From: Channallabes apus
Lineage: Eukaryota > Chordata > Actinopteri > Siluriformes > Clariidae
Direction of reading: 5' to 3'
Assembly: GCA_030522415.1 (NCBI GenBank)
Contig: CM060107.1
Coordinates: forward strand, 26,720,571-26,784,570
DNA length: 64,000 nucleotides
Part shown: piece by piece, positions 27,541 to 35,596 of the stretch
How positions within the stretch are numbered: position 1 is the first letter of the stretch
How the letters are laid out: each line of letters begins with the position of its first letter
The notes under the pieces: model-generated
The model's database searches: none
The model's input: only the letters and a program-made list of their open reading frames with translations
Told to the model about the DNA's origin: nothing
Translations under genes and position numbers: made by a program

Positions 27541-28146
27541 AACACACGTTTTTGTGAAATGTATACCTGCAAAATGGGGACATGCATTTCTGGGAGGTCT
27601 AGAAAATAAAATGAAAACAAGTTTGCATTATTTAAAAAATACTAATAAATAAACAAACAAAAAAATGCACATTTTAAGCCTGTTAGTTGAATTTTTTTAA
27701 GAGTTCTGAAATTCACAGCCTAGTCAGGACATGTTCAAGTGCTATATCCCAGGACATGTATACACACACACACACACAATTTCTCTCATACTAGAGTTGC
27801 TCTTTAAAAACACACATATACACAGTTACAATCTGACAAAACAGCAGCACATTAGAAGTGAGGCTCTCAGCTGTTTTATCACAGCAATTGTATTTAGCTT
27901 GTTTCCTTCACACGTCAGTAGATTCTCTTGTCACCTCTGATAAACAGGTCTGCAGTGTGTGATGGCCAAACGTGCGTCACAAGTTTCACACCGTGCCTTT
28001 TAAAAAGTAGCCTCCGTCATACACATAGAGAGAGAGAAAGAGAGAGAGAGAGACTCTCTCTCTCTCACACACACAAACACACACACACACTAATACCGAC
28101 CCTTTTGCTGCTTGAAGGACTGAATCGATCCGGAGTGATGCACCAT
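2370..28146 (-). CDS. ano3: ano3, anoctamin-3 (N-terminal part of gene, 7 coding exons)
   Basis: Anoctamin-3 is a TMEM16-family membrane protein of neurons, linked to Ca2+-dependent lipid scrambling and modulation of K+ channels. Coding exons on the minus strand are 28146-28101, 9705-9502, 5470-5337, 4628-4473, 3497-3397, 3275-3231 and 2483-2370. All junctions are GT/AG and all phases agree (800 nt in total). The first 16 residues spell [16 protein letters not shown], which I recall as identical to the human start, followed by the conserved [15 protein letters not shown] block. Later exons carry [35 protein letters not shown] and NIRMPFR, which fit ANO3 better than ANO4, ANO5 or ANO6. Only the cytosolic N-terminal (dimerisation) region is here; the ten transmembrane segments must be encoded beyond position 1. 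Intron 1 (about 18.4 kb) is rich in transposons. Confidence 0.93.
3231..3275 (-). CDS. ano3: ano3 coding exon 6 (micro-exon)
   Basis: A 45-nt exon. The acceptor is GTTTTATAG|AAAAAAG and the donor GGGAAG|GTATGT. It encodes [14 protein letters not shown] between two phase-matched junctions and aligns with the KKCYYTDGRSKSMG stretch I recall for human ANO3. Confidence 0.88.
3397..3497 (-). CDS. ano3: ano3 coding exon 5
   Basis: 101 nt. The acceptor is TTTCTTTCAG|CCC and the donor CCTTTCAG|GTACAG. It encodes the anoctamin signature [18 protein letters not shown] followed by MNIRMPFR. The DTLCKYAE wording points to ANO3. Confidence 0.95.
4473..4628 (-). CDS. ano3: ano3 coding exon 4
   Basis: 156 nt, phase 0 at both ends. 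The acceptor is TTATTCAG|GGA and the donor GAGAAAGAG|GTAAAA. It encodes the start of the anoctamin dimerisation domain: [18 protein letters not shown], then [17 protein letters not shown]. The last block is characteristic of ANO3. Confidence 0.95.
5337..5470 (-). CDS. ano3: ano3 coding exon 3
   Basis: The acceptor TTCTAATAG|TA lies directly after a GA/CT tract, and the donor is GTGCGG|GTACAG. 134 nt encode an acidic, low-complexity linker (about [20 protein letters not shown] onward). It is in the right place and phase for the variable part of the anoctamin N-terminus, but its sequence alone would not identify the family. Confidence 0.8.
5481..5497. repeat. (GA)n microsatellite
   Basis: About eight GA units, just upstream of the acceptor of ano3 exon 3. 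In the transcript this is a CU-rich polypyrimidine tract. Confidence 0.85.
6005..6607. mobile_element. Inverted-repeat DNA transposon derivative (CCAATCAG...CATAACATTA family)
   Basis: The left end reads CACCAATCAGTCACAACATC and the right end is its approximate reverse complement (GTTATGGCTGATTGGCAT). There is no open transposase. The same family recurs at 29.6, 31.9-32.7, 38.4 and 56.3-58.2 kb in this window. It is a common teleost repeat type; I do not assign a superfamily. Confidence 0.7.
6608..8447. other. ano3 intron 2, nothing recognised
   Basis: No exon or named repeat seen. Several TACAGTA/TACTGTA heptamers occur here (for example near 6728, 6770, 7617 and 7630). Confidence 0.4.
8450..8800 (+). 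mobile_element. 5' terminal fragment of a DNA transposon (ACAGGGTGGGCCATTTATAT end)
   Basis: Starts with TACAGGGTGGGCCATTTATA and continues through a stretch I recognise as the terminal region of a fish DNA transposon, up to about 8800. The transposase and the other end are missing. The superfamily is uncertain (mariner/IS630-like is my guess). Confidence 0.6.
8802..8847. repeat. Perfect hairpin, 17-bp arms
   Basis: The arms GCAACCCTCTTCTCCCA and TGGGAGAAGAGGGTTGC are exact reverse complements around a 12-base loop. The hairpin sits at the broken edge of the preceding transposon fragment. Confidence 0.85.
8975..9105 (+). mobile_element. V-SINE-like SINE fragment (3' part)
   Basis: Contains GGTTCAAACCCC (B-box-like), then GTTGGGCCCTTGAGCAAGGC and the tail TCGCTCTGGATAAGAGCGTC followed by TGCCAAATG. 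This is the conserved core and LINE-related tail of fish V-SINEs as I remember them. The 5' head is degraded. Confidence 0.75.
9111..9137. repeat. (GA)n microsatellite
   Basis: About 13 GA units following the SINE tail, a common place for a microsatellite to arise. Confidence 0.9.
9502..9705 (-). CDS. ano3: ano3 coding exon 2
   Basis: The acceptor is CTGCAG|GC at 9706. The exon starts by completing the Gly codon and continues [25 protein letters not shown], cut here into [12 protein letters not shown] then [14 protein letters not shown], the diagnostic ANO3 block. The donor chosen is CCACAG|GTGCTG (9501), because it leaves one base that fits the next exon. The 3' boundary is therefore less certain than the 5' one. 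The second half is Ser/Thr/Pro-rich and poorly conserved. Confidence 0.85.
9706..13077. other. ano3 intron 1, 3' part
   Basis: No exon was recognised. There is a short (GA)n at 10603-10620 and many TACAGTA/TACTGTA heptamers (near 9850, 10622, 11422, 11911, 11940, 12130, 12583 and 12665). Confidence 0.45.
13078..13523. mobile_element. Palindromic Tc1/mariner-type MITE, TACAGTGG...CCACTGTA
   Basis: The outer ends TACAGTGGTGTGAAAAACTA and its reverse complement are followed by about 120 bp of matching arm on each side (AAATCAGG, CATGCAAAAG, GACTAATAGTTAA). An inner inverted repeat is centred near 13300 (CACAGGGCCATGTAG). It has no coding capacity. The TA boundary and CAGTGG termini are of the Tc1 type. 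An excised element with these ends would leave a CAG/CTG footprint. Confidence 0.85.
13524..17803. other. ano3 intron 1, middle part
   Basis: AT-rich with no gene recognised. A GTGTAACAATACACACC motif near 17558 looks like the end of a hAT-type element, but no partner end was found. Confidence 0.35.
17804..18040 (+). mobile_element. tRNA-Gly-derived SINE
   Basis: The head (about 17806-17878) is close to tRNA-Gly(GCC): A box TGGCTTAGTGG, TCTGCC anticodon region and B box GGGTTCGATTCC. The body has CTGGTCCCAAGCCCGGATAA and the tail ends GGAGCAGCCGAAAGACCAAC followed by AACAA, a LINE-like 3' tail. Pol III promoter boxes are intact by eye. A shorter relative is at 33.1-33.3 kb. Confidence 0.85.
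18757..18860. repeat. DIRS internal complementary region (ICR)
   Basis: The first part is the reverse complement of the element's left terminus (AGGGAACAGGGTTACAGCAC, then AGTAACCCGAGACG). It abuts the reverse complement of the right terminus (GTTCCCTTTCAAAGGCTTTC, then TCTCGATGCTG). The junction is at about 18814-18816. This end-to-end fusion is the hallmark that allows DIRS circle formation. It sits on the 3' side of the minus-strand coding region, as expected. Confidence 0.85.
18942..20047 (-). pseudogene. DIRS tyrosine recombinase C-terminus, present in three tandem partial copies
   Basis: Three minus-strand segments (19241-18942, 19598-19395, 20047-19748) each contain a version of [17 protein letters not shown], the catalytic-domain stretch of DIRS recombinases. 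The DNA repeats too: CTCATAGGAGAGGGCAA, CCACTAGCTGATG and TCCTGCTCCGAAGCTGTA recur about every 385-400 bp. Only the first segment continues into the SSPHTF-like C-terminal block. Frameshifts and stops separate the pieces. Confidence 0.78.
20173..21525 (-). pseudogene. DIRS reverse transcriptase / RNase H remains
   Basis: Reading 5' to 3' on the minus strand: [15 protein letters not shown] (about 21440), [19 protein letters not shown] (about 21240), a [18 protein letters not shown] RT block near 21000 in another frame, [10 protein letters not shown] (about 20740) and the RNase H start [13 protein letters not shown] with [18 protein letters not shown] (20460-20300). Several frameshifts are present. 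The region where the catalytic Y-x-D-D box should lie (about 20870-20930) seems deleted, so the copy is inactive. Confidence 0.8.
21707..21761. repeat. (TA)n microsatellite
   Basis: About 27 TA units inside the DIRS element. Homopolymer runs lie nearby: G at about 21481-21492, T at about 21785-21790 and A at about 21845-21859. Confidence 0.9.
21825..22334 (-). other. 5' part of DIRS element, possible gag remnant
   Basis: Minus-strand open stretches (22244-22050 and 22057-21824) lie where the DIRS gag-like ORF should begin, after the right ITR. I see no recognisable gag motif, so this is only positional. Confidence 0.3.
22541..23200. other. ano3 intron 1, nothing recognised
   Basis: Begins directly after the DIRS right terminus. 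No element or exon is recognised. Confidence 0.35.
23205..23425 (+). mobile_element. tRNA-derived SINE, Mermaid-like
   Basis: The tRNA-like head ends in the B box AGGTTCGATTC (about 23247). The body contains GGAGTGTGCATGTTCTCCCC, GGGGTTTCCTTCAAAGACAT and GCGATGGACTGGCACCCCTT, in the order known for Mermaid-type fish SINEs. Against the remembered consensus the head carries an extra ACTGT pentamer (GTT[ACTGT]AGTACTG). Confidence 0.75.
23651..23699. repeat. (CA)n microsatellite
   Basis: About 24 CA units with one interruption near the end. Confidence 0.92.
23945..24913. mobile_element. hAT-like transposon fragments
   Basis: The left part starts AGGGGTTGGCGATATAACC with ATATATCACAATAT following. 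The right part ends GGGGCCCCACACTTTGAGAA followed by CCACTG, which on the minus strand is a CAGTGGTTCTCAAAGTGTGG end seen in hAT-Charlie-like elements. The two ends do not match each other, so these may be two different truncated elements. Confidence 0.4.
24914..27480. other. ano3 intron 1, nothing recognised
   Basis: No credible exon or complete repeat is seen on either strand. Confidence 0.35.
27485..27542. repeat. (CT)n(CA)n compound microsatellite
   Basis: A run of CT units passes straight into CA units. A further (CA)n lies at about 27760-27778. Confidence 0.9.
28026..28092. repeat. (GA)n(CT)n(CA)n compound tract next to the ano3 exon-1 donor
   Basis: A GA run and a CT run form a self-complementary pair (28026-28066), followed by CA units to 28091. 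On the ano3 strand this reads GT-repeat, then GA/CT. The GT-repeat starts within about 10 nt of the donor at 28100. Confidence 0.88.
28101..28146 (-). CDS. ano3: ano3 coding exon 1
   Basis: ATG is at 28146-28144, and 15 codons plus one base end at the donor G|GTCGGT (28100). The translation [15 protein letters not shown](G) matches the remembered vertebrate ANO3 start. A CpG-rich stretch lies just upstream at 28190-28420. The intron side begins almost at once with a TG-repeat tract. Confidence 0.92.
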
Positions 28147-28149
28147 AGT

Positions 28150-28430
28150 GGCGTCCCGTTGAGTTTCCAGAGGTTAGAGAAAAGTCCGCACTCGTAAAAA
28201 CAAGGTGCACACATCGGGCTGAGGGGAGGATAGTGGGACAAGCCGTAGGTGTTTCCGCCTCCCCCTTTGCGCCGAGCTGCGCAAACCGAACGCACCCCGT
28301 CACGCGCCGAACTCTTCTCGAGCCTTGCCTGCTGTTGTCATAGAAACGCACAGAGAATTGTGGGGGGGGGGGGGTCGGCTCGGTTCTCCAGATCCACTTG
28401 TTTAACGGCGCACGTGATGTACGGACAGGA
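28150..28430 (-). promoter_or_regulatory. CpG-rich 5' flank / probable promoter and 5'UTR of ano3
   Basis: This is the most CpG-dense stretch near ano3 exon 1, with GCGCCGAGC, CGCACCCCGTCACGCGCCG and similar. It lies immediately upstream of the ATG on the coding strand. It also holds a long G homopolymer at about 28361-28373. No TATA box was identified. The promoter role is inferred from position and composition. Confidence 0.55.
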
Positions 28431-28515
28431 GTCCTCCTGTCCTCTCCTCTCTTCTCCTCTATCCTGTCCTCTCCTCTCTTCTCCTCTATCCTGTCCTCTC
28501 TCCTCCCCTCTCAGC
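28431..28515. repeat. CCTCT-rich minisatellite upstream of ano3
   Basis: A pyrimidine-rich block with a roughly 27-bp unit (reading TCCTCTCCTCTCTTCTCC followed by TCTATCCTG) repeated about twice and then decaying. It sits about 300 bp upstream of the ano3 start codon. Confidence 0.7.
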
Positions 28516-29596
28516 CCTGGTGTATTTCATTAGCGTCAGGGGAAAATGAGAGCGGATGTCGGGGACCCTGAAGCCTATTTTGCGTCATATGGTTTCCTCC
28601 GAGCTTGGTATCAGCTTGCAGTAATGAGCGGTTGTCTCTATAGAGTTTAAACATCGAGGGACCTGGTGTTTCCAGCTGCCCAACATTTTCCAGTGCTCAC
28701 CAAGCACGCACACAGTCTCTGCACGCTCAACTACTGTACAGTATATTGGCAGATCATCTCTGAGAGCTGAAGTCATGAAGCATAACCCCAAAACAAAGCT
28801 CAAATTGTCTAATTAACAAAGATAAAGATGAACGCACACTATTCATTAATGTGCCCTAATGTTTGATTTGAGAAGTAGGTTTTGATTTGTGCTGCAGTGT
28901 GCGTGTATTGGAAGAGGTTCTTGAAAGCACAAAGCTTGACTGCCCCTGCTTTACAGCTCCTCTTTAGGTATTTAGGGTCAGGATGGAGTGGACTGGCACT
29001 AATTTGTTTGGCTTGACACACAGTAGTGTCAAGCTCAGCCAAAAGCAAACTGGCTGTGCCTTTCAAACAACTGCTGTTAATCATCAAAACAGTTTCCCTT
29101 GCAGCTGTTTCACTATTATATACAACAAAAAAATGGCATCTCACTATATACCGCTTTTTAGATTACAACCCATACTGCTGCAGTCAAGGAGGGGGTTTTA
29201 CCAATGCGCTTCAGTTTTCTGATTTGCTGATCAGAAGATTGCACATCACGCAGGCACTGAGCGTTAATGACATGGTTGGGTGGTTTTGACTTATGGCTAT
29301 GGCATAGAAGAGTACAGCAGGACTATATTGAGATAGTGGCAGTATTATACTTAGAGCACAACACTCATATATACCTACTGTACAAATGACCCTACTTAAA
29401 ATGCCACAAATATTACACAGGGTCTCCGTTGCTGAAAGATTCCAACATAGGCAGGAATGGAAATGTACAGAAAAAATAATAAAGTGATCAGTATATGTTC
29501 AGAGCTCTGTTCATCCCTCAACTTCCCTGGTCCAAAGACAAATGAAATATATGAGACGAGAAAAAAAAGACAGAGTGAAAATGCTAGAGGTTTATA
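28516..29596. other. Intergenic, upstream of ano3
   Basis: No gene is recognised. A TACTGTACAGTA double heptamer lies near 28733. Confidence 0.35.
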
Positions 29597-29915
29597 CACC
29601 ATAACATTACGATCACCCGCTTATTACTGAATAGGTCCTCCTTTTTCAACATTAATGCATTGTGTTCTGACAAATTTCTGTGGAAACAAGAATGAATTGT
29701 TTCAATAATTGGAGCTACGGTACTGTAGCTCTTCTATTGGATAACCAGCCTTCGCTCCCCAGGGTAATCAGTAATACTTGTCTGTGTATGACCCTTTCAC
29801 TGGTTCACCTGATTTTCTTCCTTGGACTACTTTTGTTGCGTCCTGATCACTATAGACCAGGAATATCTCACAAGAGCTGCAATTTCAGAGTTGCTCCGAT
29901 CATCGTCTAGTCATC
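29597..29915 (+). mobile_element. Half copy of the CATAACATTA inverted-repeat family
   Basis: Starts with ACACCATAACATTACGATCA and includes the block translating as RPDHYRPGISHKSC, which matches GPDHCRQGTSHRTC in the copy at about 32.05-32.23 kb. The right end is missing. It contains CTACGGTACTGTAGCTC where the copy at 57.4 kb has CTACAGTAGCTA, a 5-bp difference. Confidence 0.6.
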
Positions 29916-31890
29916 ATAATTTGTGCCAATACAATGTAAATTATTTTTTTGGGGCAGTACATCCTTAAGTTTCAAACAGTTTCATTTCTTAATGTAATAC
30001 ACATTATTATTCTTACCTAGTTATAAACTACCGTATATTACCCATTTAGTGTTGTGAAATCCTCATGGCCCAAGACATTACCTGTTATCCCTTACAGTTG
30101 ATCAGATTCAGACATCAGTCATCCTGTTGATAAGATGAGGAGAAAAAAAAACAGCAGCGTGTCATGTTTCAGAACAAGTTTCTGAAATTGCAAACTCTGC
30201 AAAATGTCTTGTAGACTCTCCTGTTTCAGAAAACATACTGGCTCTTACAAATTAATGACACCTGAGACTTCTTTTCATAAAATGAAATAAATATAGTATT
30301 AGACACATCACCATATCAACAATTATAAAGGTTTCTGTAATTAATTTATTACTACCCATATCATTGTGCATCTGCCATACAAGTCTCTACGAATCAGCTG
30401 TTATTATACAAAAGCAATAAACTGTTAAAACAAGAATGTCTAAACCTACACTACTAATATATTTAGTGATGAGTCTACTTTTTCAGAGGAAAGAATCTGT
30501 GATAATGTTTGTAGGTACTGTACTCAGTTTCCGTCTTGATGACACATAGATTACATAAAACCTCACAGAAAGTTGTAAAAGTATTGTTCCAATGATAGAA
30601 AAAAAACTTTAAGAGCTTTAGAATCTTTAATATTGTAATATAGTTATAGATTATTGTTAAATATATTTTAATTCTTGACTATTTGGATTCAACAACTACT
30701 CCTAGACTCCTGGAGCAACAGATTTTATTTCTTCACTCCAGTACAGAGAAATGTGTTGAAATTCCTTTAAATGGTAATCACACATACCAATAAAGATAAA
30801 AAAAAAACCTGGATTTAATTAAGATATCCTCTCAGTTTATATTAATAGAGTTAATAAAGTTAGTAGACACTGTAAGCCATGCACAAGAAAAATAACACTA
30901 CAATGCTGTTTTTTATTTCAACAATTTTCCTCTTTACTCCCTAGCCCCTCAATACATTTTTTCACCCTCTCTCACATTTAACTTTTACGAATGCTACTGT
31001 ATGCTTTTTAAAATGAGCTTACACAGTTTCTATTTCTTATGCCAATGCTTTATGTTTTCAAATAAAAAACAGTGAAAATGATTAGCAGACAAAATGGAAG
31101 TGATTAGCAGGACAAAGGCTGGACACACACAAATGAGTGGGCACACACACACACACACACACACAGTGTTCAATGTCAAAGAAGCCTGAGAAGGCTTGAA
31201 AACACGAAAGTACATACATCATACTATCATGTCAGACCTTATAAACAGACATGTCATTAGCTTAAATCATGTAGGCAATGCTGCACCAAAGGGCCACCCA
31301 TACCACCATCACAGAGAGTGGAGGGGTGGGGGGCATGAAAATAAGGGAAGAGGTGAGAAAGAGACATATAGACCTTTTGAGAGAGAAAATAACATGATAG
31401 AAGCTGTGTCCATAAGTAATCCTATCATGTATGACCTATCATGTGTGTGTGTATTATATATATATATATATATTTTGATCTGTAACTACAGTAATCTTTC
31501 CTATGATCTTTCCTATGTTCTCCACTTCTATGACGTCCACACTTAAATACCATCTGTTTCTCGCACACATGCCACCTTTTCCGTCCCCTGCTGTCCCCTT
31601 GATTACAGAACTGCAGTAGGAGCAGCCATACTGCTACATTGGCCTATATTATCACCATAACATGCACATTTAAACGTTTGGCTCCTGCAGTATGTTTTGA
31701 CATGTAGGTCGTATGAATTTTACTGCAGTATGCTGTGGGTCTCTGTGGTGATACTGACACCTTGTGGTAAGAGTACAAAGCAATACTTTACCTCAAGGAT
31801 TCCACATTTCTGTGGTGGTACACTAATGAGGAGTCGTTACTTGCACACTACCAAGGCTCTAGCATAGTTGTGACAGGGTCCATTTGGAAA
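29916..31890. other. Intergenic, nothing recognised
   Basis: AT-rich, with a (CA)n tract at about 31142-31164 and a (TA)n tract at about 31455-31471. No gene was found. Confidence 0.35.
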
Positions 31891-31894
31891 TTTA

Positions 31895-32737
31895 CGCTGA
31901 TAGCCATCATACTATGACAACCTGCCTAACATTGAGTTGGTCCCCCTTTTTGCCACTATAACAGTAATGCAATGTGTGTTCTGACACCTTTCTATCACAA
32001 CCAGCGTTAACCTTTTCATCAATTTGATCTACACTAGAGTTTCTATTGGATAAGACTACACAAGCCAGCCTTCACTCGTTATGTGCATCAGTAAGCCCTG
32101 AGGTAAGTACAGTAAGCCCTGTCACCAATTCACCAGTTTTCCTTGCTTGGATTACGTTAGTTGGCCCTGATCACTGCAGACAAGGAACATCCCACAGGAC
32201 CTGCAGTTTTGTAGATCCAGTCCTCTAGCCATCACCTTTTGACATTTGTCAAAGTCACTCAAATCTTTATAATCGCCTATTTTTTCAGCTTCCAACACAC
32301 CAACTTCAGGAAAAAATGGTTCACTTACTGCCTAATATATCCCACCCACTTCCAGCTGCCACTGTAATGAGATATTACAAATGTAACTACTGTGAGAAGG
32401 GCCACATTTTGATGGCTAACTTGACATTATTAACTTGACATTGTATTGGCATCTGGAAGTGGGTGGAATGTATTGGACAGCAAGTGAACTTTTTTTCCCA
32501 CTGAAGTTGATGTGTTGGAAGCAAAAAGGCTAACAGCGGCCAAGGCTCACTGATGCACATGGGGAATGAAGGCTTGCCCATGTAATCCTATCCAATAATG
32601 TAGCTCAAATTGAGATAAAGGTTTATACTGGTTTCAATAGAAAGGTGTCAGAACACACAGGTCATTACTGTTTTGGTGGCAAAGGGGAGATTTACTTAAT
32701 ATTAGGCAGGTGGTCATAATGTTATGACTAATCAATA
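31895..32737. mobile_element. CATAACATTA inverted-repeat family, near-complete copy
   Basis: The left end is GCTGATAGCCATCATACTAT and the right end GGTCATAATGTTATGACTAA, an imperfect reverse complement. Internal halves are partly inverted with respect to each other (for example CCCACCCACTTCCAGC at 32340 and GAAGTGGGTGGAATG at 32456). No transposase is present. Confidence 0.65.
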
Positions 32738-32774
32738 TAATTATGATTATAATATAATCATAAAGTGGGAAGGA

Positions 32775-33065
32775 AAATATGCTCTGTACTCATCTCAGAT
32801 ACTGGTTTATCCTGGTCAGGGTTGCAGTGGATCAGGAGCCTGTCCTGGGAACAGTACCAATTCAACTCCACACACATGCACACTTATTGATGCGTAAGGC
32901 AATTAGCATGGACAATCCTCCTACCAGGGAGACGGGAGGAAACCAGAGGGCCTAGAGGAAACCTACAGTATGAGGTTATGGAGACATCACAGTATGCTCT
33001 ACAGTATATAGAAAAACTGAGCTCAGAATCAACCCAGGGACCCCAAAGCGCTGAGAAGCAAAACT
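32775..33065 (-). mobile_element. Mermaid-like SINE, minus strand
   Basis: Read on the minus strand it has a tRNA-like head with a GGGTTGATTCTGAGC B-box region and the GTTTCCTCCCGTCTCCC core. On the plus strand it ends TTTATCCTGGTCAGGGTTGC, then GTGGATC. It is diverged. A TACAGTA is embedded in the core (about 32965). Confidence 0.7.
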
Positions 33066-33114
33066 GCCTACTCTACTGGTATGACAATTGCAACATAAAT
33101 AATAATTGCATTAA

Positions 33115-33312
33115 AATCGAGCCTGCCATGTGGAAGGCCCGGGTTTAGTTGCCGCCTAATGGTCAAACTCAGCCACTGGATGCAGGCTGGTCCCAAACCC
33201 AGATAAAATGGGAGGGTTGCATTAGGAAGGGCATCCGGCGTAAAAACCTGTGCCAAGTTGTGTGCAGATTGGATGGTCCACTGTGGCAAGCAGCCAAAAG
33301 ACAAACAACAAT
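33115..33312 (+). mobile_element. SINE with CCGAAAGA/AACAACAA-type tail, head truncated
   Basis: Shares CTGGTCCCAAACCCAGATAA, GGGCATCCGGCGTAAAAACC, GATGGTCCACTGTGGC and the GCAGCCAAAAGACAAACAAC tail with the tRNA-Gly SINE at 17.8 kb. Only the end of the tRNA head (CCCGGGTTTAGTTGCC) remains. It lies directly after the Mermaid-like SINE. Confidence 0.75.
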
Positions 33313-33319
33313 TATGCAG

Positions 33320-35389
33320 ATCAAGTACCCAGTGGAGTAAAAGCTGTACTATAAAAATCTGTACTTGTGAAGTGGCACATAAAACACAAAACTTTCTTCT
33401 TGTAGTAAATGAATGCTACATACTGCATATCTTCCTTGAGCTTGGAATTAGACTTGCAGCAGATCAGAGCCGTCCTGGAAGGTAGAAATCTTATGGAGCC
33501 GATTATAATTAATCTTAGCTGTTCCCAAGGCTGTATGAGACATGCTCCCACCTCCTCAGGCTACAGTGCATCTGAGGGTAAGCATGCTGGGTGAGAGAGG
33601 ACTTTGGGAGACATACATAACTGTAGTGTAATTATCAACACTGAACATCTATACAGAAAGACGCAAATGACCATGTTGTTTAAAGGTTAGATCAGCAATT
33701 TTGGTGTAAGTTTGCATGCCACTGCAAGATTGGAAGCTTATAAAACAGACAGGTAATTAGCAATGCCTGCTTATCCTAATTGCTTGGATCACTTGATGTT
33801 TCTTCCAAAGTCTGCAATATCACAAAGATCAAAGTTTGTCCTCTGACTCAACAGCTGCTGCAGTGTAAGGAGGACTTGTGCACCAAATGTTAGAACATAT
33901 TGATATACTGTGGTCGCAGTATAGCTCAACTGGGCATTTTAGATTATTTGTGTAAAGCAGAGGTAAATTAACAAATGATATGGTCAGTGATTCTCCAAAG
34001 CTAGGCTCCTCTTACAAGTCTCATTTATGTTTAATAAGGAAAAGGATCTCCTTCTCAGTCTGTTAAGTGACACTAATGGAGTAGAGCAGGCACCCTGCTT
34101 TAATTCAACAACATTCCCTTGATCATTCAGTGATAACATGAATTAATAAAGCATTGGAAGCTTTTCCACTGCTGAAATATTTACCGCATGATTATATCTG
34201 TTTCCAGGACAACAAAAAATATATTGCCATAGACACATTAAAAGCTAGTCTGAGACCAGATTGTTTAGGAATTGTAAAAGCTCATTAAGAGCTAAACAGT
34301 TCCCACTGTTAAGAAACATTTAATAATTTATCTAAAATTCTATTTTATAATCTGAATCTAGACAAGTGCTTTTCTCAAATAAAAGTAATGGATCAGCACC
34401 ACTCAATTCCTCATCCTTTGCTGATTTATCTACAACCCAGATTAAAATAAGTGGTTAGATTCTTTTAAACATTTACACAATATGTATTATTCAGAAGTTT
34501 TCGGAAATGAAAAAAGGCCATAATGCTCTCGTCTTGATGGTCTGGCTCATGCATGCCATACAAGGGAGTGGCCTTTAAATTAATCCTCACCCTGACTTCC
34601 CCCCACACCACACCTCTGGCATGTAATTCATAAAGACTTAATGAATTATATCAGATCATAGTGATTTTCAAATTGTCATAATGTGTTCTGTACTGTAACT
34701 ACATTTCTTTCCAATATTAAAAAACTTCAAAGTGTGATTTGTGTGATTGTAAATTTCCCACATGTAAACGTAATCCTGCAAATTAGTCCCTTTTAGATTA
34801 TATTCCCACTGTGCACCCTGTGTTCTTAGTATACCAGAGTAAATGGTTACTCAATAGGAATGCACAAATAAATGAAGCCAAAATAGCAGTGTTATTAATT
34901 CTCCAATCCTTTTTTTCCCTTATTATATACAGGAAATCTTTCAGATATTCTCCAAATATAATCATGTCCAAAATATCATTGTGATATGATACCACCTCAT
35001 GTCTAAAACCCTCGACATGCCACTGATGTTATACTAAACAGTGTCTCTTAGGTTTAGGTCATACCAAAGAAACATCAAGTAGACATCAGTAGCTAATATG
35101 TACATTACTGTAGATATTGCAGCCTGCAGTTGAATTGTTAAGTGTTCAGATGACTTTTTCTCTCATTTCAGTTCTTTCCTCTCATTCCTATCTCTGATGG
35201 TGATGTATGACAAATTAAACAACACGTCTAAGATGACTGAGCCCAGTCTGATACACAATGAGTTTTTCATTTTCAAATAAGCCACTGAGTTCAGTTGCGG
35301 GTACTAACCCATTCTCGCGAGCATCAACACAGGACATCCTCTCAGCAACCATGCTAAATATATAAATAATATATACACTACATTATAGA
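33320..35389. other. Intergenic, nothing recognised
   Basis: No exon or recognisable repeat. Confidence 0.35.
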
Positions 35390-35596
35390 GGGTGGCACAA
35401 AAGTCTGACATCCATAGACAAACAAAGAAACGCTGTCAAATGTGAAGAATCTTGTCTTGCATAATGAGAACAATGTCTATTCAATCCTCTGTTAGTTTCT
35501 AAGCCATCCCGGGTCTGAAATAAAAAAGAAAAATACATTTCATATACTGTAAGGAAAAATGTCAATGGAAACCTACATTCAGGCCACCCTGTGTAT
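35390..35596. mobile_element. Small MITE with AGGGTGGC ends
   Basis: About 205 bp beginning AGAGGGTGGCACAAAAGTCT and ending CAGGCCACCCTGTGTA. The GGGTGGC/GCCACCCT ends are inverted and the element is non-coding. Confidence 0.5.

Noticed and set aside
28131..28197. Plus-strand ATG-CAC-CAT-AGT-GGC frame resembling the ano3 start (MHHSG)
   Set aside because: It is the reverse complement of the true ano3 exon 1, which happens to read similarly on both strands. The minus strand gives a full 16-residue match and a correct donor phase.
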